Assembly (NCBI GenBank): GCA_964432595.1
Contig: CAYSOF010000019.1
Span: forward strand, 1 to 64,000
Direction of reading: 5' to 3'
DNA length: 64,000 nucleotides
DNA from: DASYLJ01 sp964432595
GTDB taxonomy: Bacteria > Desulfobacterota > Binatia > DP-6
Positions 52,733 through 61,571 of this stretch are shown here, piece after piece. Position numbers and translations under genes: made by a program. The notes beneath the pieces are model-generated. The model made no database searches and was not told the DNA's origin. It saw nothing but the letters and a program-made list of their open reading frames with translations. Positions within the stretch are counted from its first letter, which is position 1, and each line of letters starts with the position of its first letter.

Positions 52733-53802
52733 CAGCGGATGGCGTACAGCCGGCGCGGGTTCGCGTCGAAGATGCCCTTCTTCGCGCTCGCGGAGATGTC
52801 GTTCCGCTCGCTGATGATCTTCACCGTGTCCGGGAACTTGCAGTCCCAGTGGCAGTAGTCCGACGCGTACACGACGATGCCCTCTCCGAGCTCGTTGCAC
52901 ACCGTGGGAATCGCCTTCTCGTCGGGATCGCAGCCGATGAAGCAGTTCCCCGACAGGAAGTACTCGCTGGGCTTGCGATCGATGTTCGGCGCCTGCTCGG
53001 GCGTGAGCTCCCAATGCTCGTCGAGCCGCTCCAGCCAGAACGGCAGCCAGCCGGTGCCGGCCTCGAGGAACGCGACGCGCAGGTCGGGGAAGCGGTGCAG
53101 GATGCCACCGACGGTGAACGACATCACCGCGATCATCTGGCCGACGGGATGCGTGAACGCGTGCATCTCGAGGCGCGTATTCCAGCGGTCGACGCCGATC
53201 GGCACCTGGTCGATGGCCTGGCCGCCGCCGTGCACGCACACCGCGACGCCGAGCTCCTGCGCCGTCTTCCAGACGACGTCGAAGTCGGGATGGTCGAGGT
53301 TCTTGTCGCGGACGTGCTGCGGCGTGACCATGCCGACCATGCCGAGCTCGGTGACCGCGCGGCGCAGCTCGGCCGCGGCGGCCTGCGGGTCGATCATGGG
53401 CAGCTTGGCGACCGACTTGAGCCGCTCGGGATTGTAGCGCGTATACTCGGCGCGGCAGTCGTTCAGCGTGCGGCAGAGCGCGATCGCGAAGTCGCGGTCG
53501 AGCCCGGCCCACTCCTCGCCGGCGCCGCCCGGGAACATGATCGTCTGATCGATGCCCTCCTCGTCCATGTCGACGAGCCGCGGCTTCGGATCGGTCATGC
53601 CGGGCCGCTCGAGGCTGTCGAGCTTGGCCGTACCCTTCGTCTCCTTGATGCCGACGCCGGGCAGGTTCGCGAACTGCTTCTTGATGCGCGCCTTCCGCTC
53701 CTCCCACTTCGGCTGGAACTTCTCCGGAATGCGGGCCTGCCAGTTCGGCAGGTCGCCGCCGTGTCCGTCCGCGTCGATCACGTGCTGGCCGAAACGTCCC
53801 AT
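52732..53802 (-). CDS. Amidohydrolase_2 (ACMSD-type) metal-dependent hydrolase/decarboxylase
   Basis: 356 residues from ATG 53802 with GAGGAG upstream. Starts with VIDADGHGG (Asp12-x-His14), the first metal site of the PF04909 type; FLEAGTGWLPFWLERLDEHW and VVYASDYCHWDCKFPD supply the later His/Asp region. The long N-terminal insertion (PEKFQPKWEERKARIKKQ..) is typical of the subgroup clustered with LLM oxidoreductases in actinobacteria and Binatia-like bacteria. Could decarboxylate or hydrolyse a pathway intermediate. Ten bases after the alcohol dehydrogenase stop. Confidence 0.85.
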   Translation of the reverse strand: MGRFGQHVIDADGHGGDLPNWQARIPEKFQPKWEERKARIKKQFANLPGVGIKETKGTAKLDSLERPGMTDPKPRLVDMDEEGIDQTIMFPGGAGEEWAGLDRDFAIALCRTLNDCRAEYTRYNPERLKSVAKLPMIDPQAAAAELRRAVTELGMVGMVTPQHVRDKNLDHPDFDVVWKTAQELGVAVCVHGGGQAIDQVPIGVDRWNTRLEMHAFTHPVGQMIAVMSFTVGGILHRFPDLRVAFLEAGTGWLPFWLERLDEHWELTPEQAPNIDRKPSEYFLSGNCFIGCDPDEKAIPTVCNELGEGIVVYASDYCHWDCKFPDTVKIISERNDISASAKKGIFDANPRRLYAIR

Positions 53803-53812
53803 GGTCGTCTCC

Positions 53813-54892
53813 TCAGTGGCTGTCCATCCGGAACACGCCGCGCGCGAGGCTGCCGCTCTCGAGGTCGTGCAGCGCGTGACCGAAGTCGTCGAGGGTGTAG
53901 TGGTTCGTGATGAGCTCGTCGATCTTGAGGCGGCCGCCGAGATACAGGTCGGCCAGCATCGGGAAGTCGCGCCGCGGCCGCGCCGCGCCGTAGCGACATC
54001 CGAGGATCGCCTTGTTGTTGTAGAGCGTGTGGACGACGAACTCGTACTTCGAGCCGATCTTCGGCACGCCGACGATCGTCAGCGTCCCGCCCGGCGCCAG
54101 CGCATCGAGCGCCTGCTGGATGACGGCCAGGTTGCCGACGCACTCGAACGTGTACTCGGCGCCGCCGCCCGTCAGGTCGCGCACGGCGGCGAGCGCGTCG
54201 TCCTTCGTCGCGTCGATGACGTGCGTCGCGCCGAAGCGCTTCGCCAGCTCGAGCTTCTGCGGGTTGACGTCGATGGCGATGATCATCGACGCGCCGGCGA
54301 ACACCCCGCCCTGCACGCAGTTGAGGCCGATGCCGCCGACGCCGAAGACGGCCATCGACGAGCCCGCCTCGACCTTCGCACGGTTCAGCACCGCGCCGAC
54401 GCCGGTCATGATGCCGCAGCCGATCAGCGCCGCCCGGTCGAACGGCACGCGCGGATCGACGGGGATGGCGCTCTGCTCGCGCACCAGCGTCAGCTCGCTG
54501 AACGCCGACGCGTTCGCGAACTGGTAGGCGGGCTTGCCGCCGAGCGTGAACGGCGTCGTGTCCTTCGGGTTCGGCGCGTTCTTGCAGGCCGTCGGCTTGC
54601 CGCCCTCGCACGCACGGCAGCGGCCACAGTGCGCGAGCGTGGAGATGATGACGGAATCACCCTCGCGGACGCTCGTCACGCCGGGACCGATGTCCTCGAC
54701 GATGCCGGCGCCCTCGTGCCCGAGCACGACGGGCACCGGATACGGGATGGTGCCGTCGATGACGCTCTGGTCGGAGTGACAGAGCCCCGCCGCCTTGATG
54801 CGGACGCGCACCTCGCCGGGACCGGGCGCACGGACGCCCACGTCCTCGATGACGACGGGCGTGCCACCGCCGTAGTAGACCGCGGCCTTCAC
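53813..54892 (-). CDS. Zinc-dependent alcohol dehydrogenase (MDR, class III-like)
   Basis: 359 residues from a GTG overlapping the upstream stop (GTGA). Catalytic zinc ligands Cys38 (GLCHSD) and His59-Glu60 (GHEGAG), a third Cys in LIGCGIMTGVGA, and the structural zinc cysteines 89, 92, 95 and 103 (CGRCRACEGGKPTAC). NAD motif VFGVGGIGLN. The GCGIMTG and the four-Cys lobe place it with class III or NDMA-dependent enzymes that oxidise alcohols to aldehydes; the operon's aldehyde dehydrogenase would take the product further. Confidence 0.9.
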   Translation of the reverse strand: MKAAVYYGGGTPVVIEDVGVRAPGPGEVRVRIKAAGLCHSDQSVIDGTIPYPVPVVLGHEGAGIVEDIGPGVTSVREGDSVIISTLAHCGRCRACEGGKPTACKNAPNPKDTTPFTLGGKPAYQFANASAFSELTLVREQSAIPVDPRVPFDRAALIGCGIMTGVGAVLNRAKVEAGSSMAVFGVGGIGLNCVQGGVFAGASMIIAIDVNPQKLELAKRFGATHVIDATKDDALAAVRDLTGGGAEYTFECVGNLAVIQQALDALAPGGTLTIVGVPKIGSKYEFVVHTLYNNKAILGCRYGAARPRRDFPMLADLYLGGRLKIDELITNHYTLDDFGHALHDLESGSLARGVFRMDSH

Positions 54893-56595
54893 GCCTTGTT
54901 TCCGATGCGCAGCACGCGGCCCGACCGCGCGCCCGTGAGCTCGTTGTTCTCGATGATGACCTCGCCGTTCACCATGACGCGCGTGATGCCCTCGGGCTTC
55001 ACCTGCCAGCGGTCCTCGCCACCCGGCATGTCGGCGACGAGCTGCTTCTTGCCCAGCTGGATCCGCTTCGGGTCGAACATCATGATGTCGGCGTGGTAGC
55101 CGCGCGCGAGGAGCCCGCGGAGTGGAATGCCGACGACCATCGCCGGCAGGTGCGTGATGCGACGGACGCCCTCCTCCAGCGACATGTGCTGTCGGTCGAG
55201 GAGCCAGCTGCGGATGAAGTACGTCGACCACTCGGCGCCGTCGTCGCGGTCGGCGTGCGCGCCGCCGTCGCCGGTGCCGATCAGCATGTGCGGGTTCCGC
55301 TGCGCCTCGCCGTTCGTCTCGATCCACGCCGGCGACTCGCTGTTCCAGAGGAACTGCGTCGTGCCGCCGTCGGCCGTAGTCAGACTACAAATGATGTCGG
55401 CGGGATGGACGTTCCGCTCCTGCGCGAGCTGCGCGACGCTCTTGCCCTCGGCGCCGGGGTTCGACTTCGAGCGGTCGACGAACAGCGCGTTCATCGCCGG
55501 CGGCGGCAGCGTCGACCCCTTCTCGGGATCCTTGTTCGGGTTGTCGAGGCCCCAGCGCAGCTCGGCGCGCTTCGCCGGGTCCTTCATCGCGGCGAGCCGC
55601 GCCTCGGCCGAGAGGTCGTTCAGGTCGCGCCAGTGGAACACGCCGTCGAACAGCGACGTACCGCGCGTCCAGTTGAACGGCCGCATGAACGGCTGCGTGC
55701 GCAGCATCGAGAAGACGGCCGCGCCCTGCTTGCGCGCCTCGGCGAGGAAGCCCGTCTGGCTGTCCCAGAGCTCCTTGCCGCCGGGCCGGTAGCTCATGCC
55801 CTGCACGACGACGGGCAGGCCCGACGCGTGCGCGAGCTTGACGACGCGCGCGCGGTCGTCGGCGTCGTAGCCCTGCACCGCGCTGCGCGCGAGGAAGCCG
55901 ATGCTGCCCGCCCCGCCCTCGCCCGCCGCGGATGCCAGCGCCAGCACTTCCTCGAAGTCGGCGTGGCGCGACGGCACGGGCTTGCCCGTGTGGTCGACGT
56001 GCGTGGGCGCGTGCGACGAGGTGAAGCCGGCGGCGCCGGCGCGCATCGCCTCGCGCACCATGTCCTGCATCGTCTTGATCTCGTCGTCGGTCGCCTTCCG
56101 CTCCGAGCATGCGTCGCCCATGGCGAAGCGGCGCAGCGCCGAGTGGCCGACGTACACGGCGGCATTGATGCCGATGCGCGTGTCGAGCGCTTCCAGCAGC
56201 GACGGGAAGCTCTCCCAGTCCCAGGGCAGACCTTCCTGGAGCACGCTGGGCGTCATGCCCTCGACCTTCGCGAACAGCTTCGTCACCCACTCGCGGTCGG
56301 TCTTCTTCACCGGCGCGATCGAGTAGCCGCAGTTGCCCGCGACCACCGACGTCACGCCATGGAAGCACGACGACGTCGCGAACGGCTCGAACGTGAGCTG
56401 CGGGTCGTAGTGCGTGTGCGCGTCGACGATGCCGGGCATCACGACCTGGCCGTCGGCGTCGATGGTCTTCTTCGCGCCCGAGAGCCTGCCGATGTCGGTG
56501 ATCATGCCGCCGCGGATGCCGACGTCGGCCACCCGCGCGGGCAAGCCCGAGCCGTCCACCACCGTGCCGTTCTTGATGATCGTGTCGAAGCTCAT
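54889..56595 (-). CDS. D-aminoacylase-type amidohydrolase (N-acyl-D-amino-acid deacylase family)
   Basis: 568 residues from ATG 56595, overlapping the aldehyde dehydrogenase stop by four bases (ATGA). Composite-domain amidohydrolase: MPGIVDAHTHYDPQ carries His60-x-His62, VVAGNCG has the Cys89 typical of D-aminoacylases, and HAPTHVDHTGKPV and GTGDGGAHADRDD supply further metal ligands. The C-terminus GEVIIENNELTGARSGRVLR is the usual small beta domain end. It should hydrolyse an N-acyl or cyclic amide of an unknown compound; overall family assignment is solid but substrate is open. Confidence 0.87.
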   Translation of the reverse strand: MSFDTIIKNGTVVDGSGLPARVADVGIRGGMITDIGRLSGAKKTIDADGQVVMPGIVDAHTHYDPQLTFEPFATSSCFHGVTSVVAGNCGYSIAPVKKTDREWVTKLFAKVEGMTPSVLQEGLPWDWESFPSLLEALDTRIGINAAVYVGHSALRRFAMGDACSERKATDDEIKTMQDMVREAMRAGAAGFTSSHAPTHVDHTGKPVPSRHADFEEVLALASAAGEGGAGSIGFLARSAVQGYDADDRARVVKLAHASGLPVVVQGMSYRPGGKELWDSQTGFLAEARKQGAAVFSMLRTQPFMRPFNWTRGTSLFDGVFHWRDLNDLSAEARLAAMKDPAKRAELRWGLDNPNKDPEKGSTLPPPAMNALFVDRSKSNPGAEGKSVAQLAQERNVHPADIICSLTTADGGTTQFLWNSESPAWIETNGEAQRNPHMLIGTGDGGAHADRDDGAEWSTYFIRSWLLDRQHMSLEEGVRRITHLPAMVVGIPLRGLLARGYHADIMMFDPKRIQLGKKQLVADMPGGEDRWQVKPEGITRVMVNGEVIIENNELTGARSGRVLRIGNKA

Positions 56596-58052
56596 GCCGT
56601 CCACCCTATGTACTTGAGCTCGCTGTACGCGGTCAGCGCGTACGTGCCGCCGTCGCGTCCGATGCCGCTCAGCTTGTAGCCCCCGAACGGAGCGTCGGGG
56701 TTCATGCCGCTGCCGCTGTTCACCTGCACCGTGCCGGTGCGCAGCGCGCGCGCGACGCGGAGGCCGCGCACGGTGTCGCCGGTCCAGACGTAGCCGTAGA
56801 GGCCGTAGTCGGAGTCGTTCGCGATCGCGATCGCCTCGTCCTCGTCGTCGAACGGAATCGCCGTCACCACCGGGCCGAAGATCTCCTCTCGCGCTACGTG
56901 CATGGCATTCGTGGCGTTCGTGAAGAGCGTCGGCTCGACGAAGAACCCGCGCGGCAGGGCCGCCGGACGCTTGCCGCCGCACGCGATCGTCGCGCCCTCG
57001 CCCGCGCCGCGCGCGATGTTCGCCTCGACGCGCTCGCGATGCGCCTTCGAGACGAGTGGGCCGACGACGACGCCGGGCGTGCGCGGATCGCCGATGCGGA
57101 GCTCCGTGGCGGCCGTCGCCATCCGGCTCGTGAACTCGTCGTAGATCGACCGCTCGACGAGGAGCCGCGTGCCGGCGATGCAGATCTGTCCCGAGTGGAA
57201 CGTCCACGGCTGCATCGCGCCGCGGAGCGCCTTCGCGAGATCGGCGTCGGCGAAGACGATCTGCGCCGACTTGCCGCCCAGCTCGAGCAACGTGCGCTTG
57301 AGCCGCGGCGCGCACGCCGCCTGGATGGCGGTGCCGACGGTCGTCGAGCCGGTGAAGCTCACCATGTCGACGTCGTCCGACGCGACCAGCGCTTCGCCGA
57401 TCTCCGGCCCGGCGCCGTTGACGAAATTCACGACGCCGGGCGGCAGGACGCCGGCCACGATGCGGGAGAGCGCCGCGACGCCGAGCGGGTCGACCGGCGC
57501 GGGCTTGATGACGACCGTGTTGCCGCACGCGAGCGCCGGTCCGATCTTGCCCGCACAGTTCGTCATCGGAAAGTTGAACGGCGTGATGCACGCGACCACG
57601 CCGACGGGCTCGCGCGTCGCCATGCCGCACGCGAGGCCGGCGCCGCCGGGCATCGGCCGCGGCAGCACCTCGTCGTCGGGCGACAGGGCCGCCATCTCGG
57701 CGTACTTCGTGAGCCGCAGCGGCACCGCGCCGACCTGCTGCGACTCGGCGACGCCCTTCAGGGCGCCGGTCTCGGCGATCGTGATGTCGACGAGGTCCTT
57801 CATCTGGCGGCGAAAGGCGTCGGCCGCCTTCGCGAGGAGCGCGCCGCGCTCCGCGCCGCTCATGCGCGGCCAGGGTCCATGCTCGAACGCGTCGCGCGCG
57901 GCTTTCGCGGCCGCGCGCGCCTGCTCGACGGAGGCCTCGGGCGCCTCGCCCGCGACCTCCTCCGTGGCGGCGTCGACGATCGCATAGGTGCCACGCGCCG
58001 CGCGCACCCATTCGCCGCCGATCAGGACGGAGTCGACCTTCGCCACGGTCAT
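56592..58052 (-). CDS. Aldehyde dehydrogenase
   Basis: 486 residues from ATG 58052, 22 bases after the LLM gene stop. The catalytic residues are Cys291 (HSGQICIAG) and Glu257 (LELGGKSAQ), plus Asn in TPFNFPMTN and the EEIFGPVV motif. NAD-binding FTGSTTVG is intact. It oxidises an aldehyde to a carboxylic acid, probably the product of the operon's alcohol dehydrogenase or of the LLM monooxygenase, which the acyl-CoA ligase could then activate. Confidence 0.92.
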   Translation of the reverse strand: MTVAKVDSVLIGGEWVRAARGTYAIVDAATEEVAGEAPEASVEQARAAAKAARDAFEHGPWPRMSGAERGALLAKAADAFRRQMKDLVDITIAETGALKGVAESQQVGAVPLRLTKYAEMAALSPDDEVLPRPMPGGAGLACGMATREPVGVVACITPFNFPMTNCAGKIGPALACGNTVVIKPAPVDPLGVAALSRIVAGVLPPGVVNFVNGAGPEIGEALVASDDVDMVSFTGSTTVGTAIQAACAPRLKRTLLELGGKSAQIVFADADLAKALRGAMQPWTFHSGQICIAGTRLLVERSIYDEFTSRMATAATELRIGDPRTPGVVVGPLVSKAHRERVEANIARGAGEGATIACGGKRPAALPRGFFVEPTLFTNATNAMHVAREEIFGPVVTAIPFDDEDEAIAIANDSDYGLYGYVWTGDTVRGLRVARALRTGTVQVNSGSGMNPDAPFGGYKLSGIGRDGGTYALTAYSELKYIGWTA

Positions 58053-58074
58053 CGTAAGACTGTTTCGTTCCTCG

Positions 58075-59199
58075 TCAGGCCGCGCACGCCTTGGCGGCCG
58101 CTTCGCGCTGCCGCGTGGTGCTGTGCACCGGATCGGTGTCGAACCGCGGCAGCACGTGCTTGCCGAACGTCTCGATCGATCGGAGGACGTACTTCTGGTC
58201 GAGGGTGAGGGTCAAGGGCGCGTAGATCAGCTGGTCCACGCCGAGATCGACGTACATCTGGATGACCGTCGCGATCTCGTCGGGCGAGCCGATCTGCCGG
58301 CCGCCGACCGCGAGGCCGGCCTTCAGCTCGGTCGGCGTCGGATCGGGCAGCGGCGGGATCGGGCCCGTCTGCGGCATGCTCTTGGGGCGCGGGATCGAGT
58401 CGAGCCACTTGAAGAAGTAGCCGGTGAACGCGCCGACCTTCGCCTTCGCGTAGAGCGCGCGCGCCTCGTCGCCGTCCTCGAGGCAGAACATGTTCGTCGT
58501 CACGGCGATGTTGTCGTTGATGAAGCCGCCGACCGGCTTCGTGCAACGCTTGATGCCCTCTTTGTAGTTGCGGACGCTCTCGGCGATCTCGCTCGGCGTG
58601 CCGAAGGTGAAGCAGAGGCAGCCGAGGCCGAGCTCGCCCGCTTCCGCGAACGTCGCCGGGCTGGAGCATGCGACCCACATCGGCGGGTGCGGCTTCGAGT
58701 ACGGCTTCGGCAGCACGTTCCGCTTCGGCATGCGGAAGTACTTCCCTTCGAACTCGTACTCGCCGTCCTGCCACATGCGCGGGATCTGCTCGAGCGACTC
58801 GCGCCACATCGGCTTCGTCTCGGCGGCCGACGGGATCGCGAATCCGCCCCACTCCGCCGACGACGACCCGCGGCCGGTGCCGAACTCGACGCGTCCGCCG
58901 GAGAGGTGATCCATCGTGGCGATGCGCTCGGCGACGCGCGCCGGGTGGTTCACCGCCGCCGTGATGTTCGTGATGGCGGTGCCGACGTGGATGCGCTTCG
59001 TCCGCGCCGCGACCCAGGACAGGAAGACCTCGGGTGCCGGCTGGTGGGAGTAGTGCTCGAGGAAGTGGTGCTCGGGCGACCAGTCGTACTTGAAGCCCAC
59101 CTCGTCGCACAGCTCGGAGACCTCGAGCTCGCGAAGGTAGCGCGAGTGCTCTTCGTCCCACGGCGGAACGTGCATCTGCGAGAAGATTCCGAACTCCAT
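58075..59199 (-). CDS. LLM-class flavin-dependent oxidoreductase (first gene of catabolic operon)
   Basis: 374 residues from ATG 59199, fixed by AGGGAGG six bases upstream. A bacterial-luciferase-like TIM barrel: MEFGIFSQMHVPPWDEEHSRYLRELEVSELCDEVGFKYDWSPEHHF, then IHVGTAITNITAAVNHPARVAERIATMDHLSGGRVEFGTGRGSS. F420- or FMN-dependence cannot be decided by eye. It probably inserts oxygen into the starting compound of the pathway. Promoter and operator lie in the 115-base gap to the divergent TetR gene. Confidence 0.9.
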   Translation of the reverse strand: MEFGIFSQMHVPPWDEEHSRYLRELEVSELCDEVGFKYDWSPEHHFLEHYSHQPAPEVFLSWVAARTKRIHVGTAITNITAAVNHPARVAERIATMDHLSGGRVEFGTGRGSSSAEWGGFAIPSAAETKPMWRESLEQIPRMWQDGEYEFEGKYFRMPKRNVLPKPYSKPHPPMWVACSSPATFAEAGELGLGCLCFTFGTPSEIAESVRNYKEGIKRCTKPVGGFINDNIAVTTNMFCLEDGDEARALYAKAKVGAFTGYFFKWLDSIPRPKSMPQTGPIPPLPDPTPTELKAGLAVGGRQIGSPDEIATVIQMYVDLGVDQLIYAPLTLTLDQKYVLRSIETFGKHVLPRFDTDPVHSTTRQREAAAKACAA

Positions 59200-59255
59200 G
59201 GCGCCTCCCTTTTGGTGCCGGCCGACCGCGGCGGCGTCCCCTGATTCGCGACCGC

Positions 59256-59285
59256 GAACTACCATTCGGAATTACGAGTTGTCAA
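59256..59285 (-). promoter_or_regulatory. Promoter of the catabolic operon
   Basis: On the minus strand a perfect TTGACA (59285-59280) is followed after 18 bases by TAGTTC (59261-59256). A start near 59249 would leave a ~50-base leader ending in the AGGGAGG before the ATG at 59199. The -10 box overlaps the left half of an inverted repeat, ideal for repression. Confidence 0.6.
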
Positions 59286-59306
59286 CGCGCTTCTGCGAAT
59301 GGTAGT
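59258..59306. promoter_or_regulatory. Inverted-repeat operator for the TetR regulator
   Basis: ACTACCATTCG (59258-59268) and its exact reverse complement CGAATGGTAGT (59296-59306) lie 27 bases apart between the TetR gene and the catabolic operon. The left arm covers the operon's -10 region and the right arm lies just before the TetR GTG start at 59315, so both divergent transcripts could be controlled. The wide spacer means either two half-site pairs or a looped complex. Confidence 0.6.
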
Positions 59307-59314
59307 AACGCGAC

Positions 59315-59938
59315 GTGGCACGCACCCCACGCGACGAAGCCCGCGAGGCCCGGACCGGAGTCTATCGCCAACACATCCTCGAGGCGGCGGAGCAGGTGTT
59401 CGCGGAGCGCGGCTACGACGCCGCCAAGGTGCAGGAGATCTCGGTGAAGGCCGGGCTCTCGATGGGCGTCATCTACGGGATCTTCCCGGGGAAGACCGAG
59501 CTCTACACGGCGCTCCTCGACGAGCGCGGTCAGGAGCTGTTGCGGCTCGCGCGCCAGGTGGCCGGACGCGAGCTGTCGCCGACGCAGCAGCTGCTCGAGC
59601 TGATCGGCGTCTACGTCGGCTACTTCGTCGAGCACCCGGACTTCCTGCGCATGCACCTGCGCTCGGGCGTGTCGTGGGCACTCGGCTCGGCGATCGGTAC
59701 CGCGACGTCGGTGCAGTACTGGCAGGACATCCACGAGCTGCAGGCCGACATCTTCCGCCGCGGCGTCGCGGCCGGCGAGTTCGTCGACGAAGCGCCCGAC
59801 TATCTCGCGCGCACGTTCTCCGTGATGGATCAGGTGCTGCTGTCCGACTGGGTCGGCCGCGGCATGACCGACGACCGCGCCGTGCTCGTCGCGCGGCTGT
59901 CGCGCATGGTCGAGCGCGCGTTCTGCGTCGCCGGCTAG
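59315..59938 (+). CDS. TetR-family transcriptional repressor
   Basis: 207 residues from a GTG at 59315. The DNA-binding domain is clear: RQHILEAAEQVFAERGYDAAKVQEISVKAGLSMGVIYGIFPGKTELYTALLDERG, with recognition helix LSMGVIYGIF. The ligand-binding C-terminal half is variable, as usual. Divergent from the eight-gene catabolic operon, with an inverted repeat in the shared promoter region, so it most likely represses that operon and itself until a pathway compound binds. Its stop overlaps the convergent TPR gene by three bases. Confidence 0.88.
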   Translation: MARTPRDEAREARTGVYRQHILEAAEQVFAERGYDAAKVQEISVKAGLSMGVIYGIFPGKTELYTALLDERGQELLRLARQVAGRELSPTQQLLELIGVYVGYFVEHPDFLRMHLRSGVSWALGSAIGTATSVQYWQDIHELQADIFRRGVAAGEFVDEAPDYLARTFSVMDQVLLSDWVGRGMTDDRAVLVARLSRMVERAFCVAG

Positions 59939-60336
59939 CGGCGGCCGAGCTCCGCCCGGAGCGCGGTGACGTTGTGCGCGATGCGCGTCTGCTCGTGCTC
60001 GGTCAGCGAGCGTTCGCGCAGCAGCGACTCGTAGATCTCGAGCGCCTCCTCGCGCCGTCCGGCGGTGTAGAGGAAGCCCGCCTTGTGCTCCGCCACCATG
60101 TGCCGGCGGTAGGCGCGCTCGTAGTCGAGACCGCGGTCGTACCAGGCGAGCGCCTCGGACGCCTTCTGCATCTTGTCGTGGATCACGGCCATGTTGATGC
60201 ACATCACCGCCTTGTCGGCGTCGAGCAGGTCGCTGTTCAGCAGGGTGCGTAGGCCGGCGATCGCCTCGTCGTACTTCCCGGCGTCCACCTGATCCGAGAC
60301 GAGCTGCATGGCGTCGACGTATGCCTGATAGTCCAT
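59935..60336 (-). CDS. Small TPR-repeat protein
   Basis: 133 residues from ATG 60336. Helical repeats of tetratricopeptide type: AMQLVSDQVDAGKYDEAIAGLRTLLNSD, DKAVMCINMAVIHDKMQKASEALAWYDRGLDYE and RRHMVAEHKAGFLYTAGRREEALEIYESLLRE. No signal peptide, so cytoplasmic. Probably an adaptor; partner unknown. Convergent with TetR (stops overlap) and divergent from the P450 gene. Confidence 0.75.
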   Translation of the reverse strand: MDYQAYVDAMQLVSDQVDAGKYDEAIAGLRTLLNSDLLDADKAVMCINMAVIHDKMQKASEALAWYDRGLDYERAYRRHMVAEHKAGFLYTAGRREEALEIYESLLRERSLTEHEQTRIAHNVTALRAELGRR

Positions 60337-60374
60337 CGTGCCTGCCTAGCACGAAATTGACGGACGGCACGGAT

Positions 60375-61571
60375 GTGCGCGATGTCTCGCCCGTGGCGCG
60401 TTTCGTTCCGTGCTCCGGCCCCACCTGGCGCGATCCGTTCGCGATGTACGCGGACCTGCGCGACCACGACCCGGTGCACCACGTCGCCGACGGCGACTAC
60501 TGGGTGCTGTCGCGCTTCGCCGACGTGCTGGCCGCGGCGCAGGACACGACGACGTTCTCCTCGGCACAGGGGCTGACGTTCGCGTACGACGAGCTCGACC
60601 GCGTCGGGCTGCGCGAGGCGTCGCCGATGGTGATGCTCGACCCGCCCGACCACACGGCGTTCCGCCGGCTCGTGTCGCGTGGCTTCACGCCGCGGCAGGT
60701 GACGGCGATCGAGCCGGAGGTACGCGCGTTCGTCGTCGAGCGGCTCGAGCGGCTGCGTGCGGCGAGCGAGGCGGACATCGTCGCCGAGCTGTTCAAGCCG
60801 CTGCCGAGCATGGTCGTCGCGCACTACCTCGGCGTGCCGGCGAACGACCGCTGCCGCTTCGACCAGTGGACCGACGCGATCGTGGCCGCGAACGCGGCCG
60901 GTGATCCGCTCGCCGCGCCGCAGGCCGTCGCCGACCTGTTCGGCTACTTCTCGGAGCTGATCGAGCGGCGTCGCGTCGAGCCGGGCGACGACACGATCTC
61001 GCATCTCGTCGCAGCGGGCGCCGGCGAGACCGACGTGCCGCTGATGCGCGTTCTCGGCTTCGCGTTCACGATGATCGCCGGCGGCAACGACACGACCGCG
61101 GGGTTGCTCGGCGGTGCCGCCGAGCTGCTGACCGCGGATCGCGAGCAACGCCGGCGGCTGCAGGACGACGTCGCGTCGATCCCCGACGCCGTCGACGAGC
61201 TGCTGCGGCTCACGAGCCCGGTGCAGGGGCTCGCGCGCACGTGCACGACCGACGTCTTCGTCGACGGCACGACGATCCCCGCGGGGCGGAAGGTCATGCT
61301 CCTCTACGGCGCCGCCAACCGCGATCCGCGCGAGTTCGGTCCGGACGCCGACCGCCTCGACGTCGCGCGCCGGCCACGCCAGATCCTGACGTTCAGCTTC
61401 GGCGCGCACTTCTGCCTCGGCGCCGCGGCGGCGCGCCTACAGGGCCGCATCGTGCTCGAGGAGCTGCTCGCGCGCTGCCCCGACTTCGCCGTCGACGCCG
61501 CGCGCGGGACGTTCGCGCCCGGCAGCTTCGTCCGCCGCTACGAGTCGCTGCCGTTCACGGCCGCCGCATAG
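60375..61571 (+). CDS. Bacterial cytochrome P450
   Basis: 398 residues if the GTG at 60375 is used; TTG 60357 and ATG 60321 are alternatives and the start has no clear ribosome site. Haem-binding motif FSFGAHFCLG with axial Cys347, I-helix AGGNDTTAG (oxygen-activating Thr), K-helix DELLRL, and TWRDPFAMYADLRDHDPVHHV near the start are all intact. A soluble class I P450; ferredoxin partner not in the window. Adjacent to the catabolic operon and possibly part of the same oxidation chemistry. It converges with the M20 peptidase gene, overlapping by 17 bases. Confidence 0.9.
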   Translation: MRDVSPVARFVPCSGPTWRDPFAMYADLRDHDPVHHVADGDYWVLSRFADVLAAAQDTTTFSSAQGLTFAYDELDRVGLREASPMVMLDPPDHTAFRRLVSRGFTPRQVTAIEPEVRAFVVERLERLRAASEADIVAELFKPLPSMVVAHYLGVPANDRCRFDQWTDAIVAANAAGDPLAAPQAVADLFGYFSELIERRRVEPGDDTISHLVAAGAGETDVPLMRVLGFAFTMIAGGNDTTAGLLGGAAELLTADREQRRRLQDDVASIPDAVDELLRLTSPVQGLARTCTTDVFVDGTTIPAGRKVMLLYGAANRDPREFGPDADRLDVARRPRQILTFSFGAHFCLGAAAARLQGRIVLEELLARCPDFAVDAARGTFAPGSFVRRYESLPFTAAA

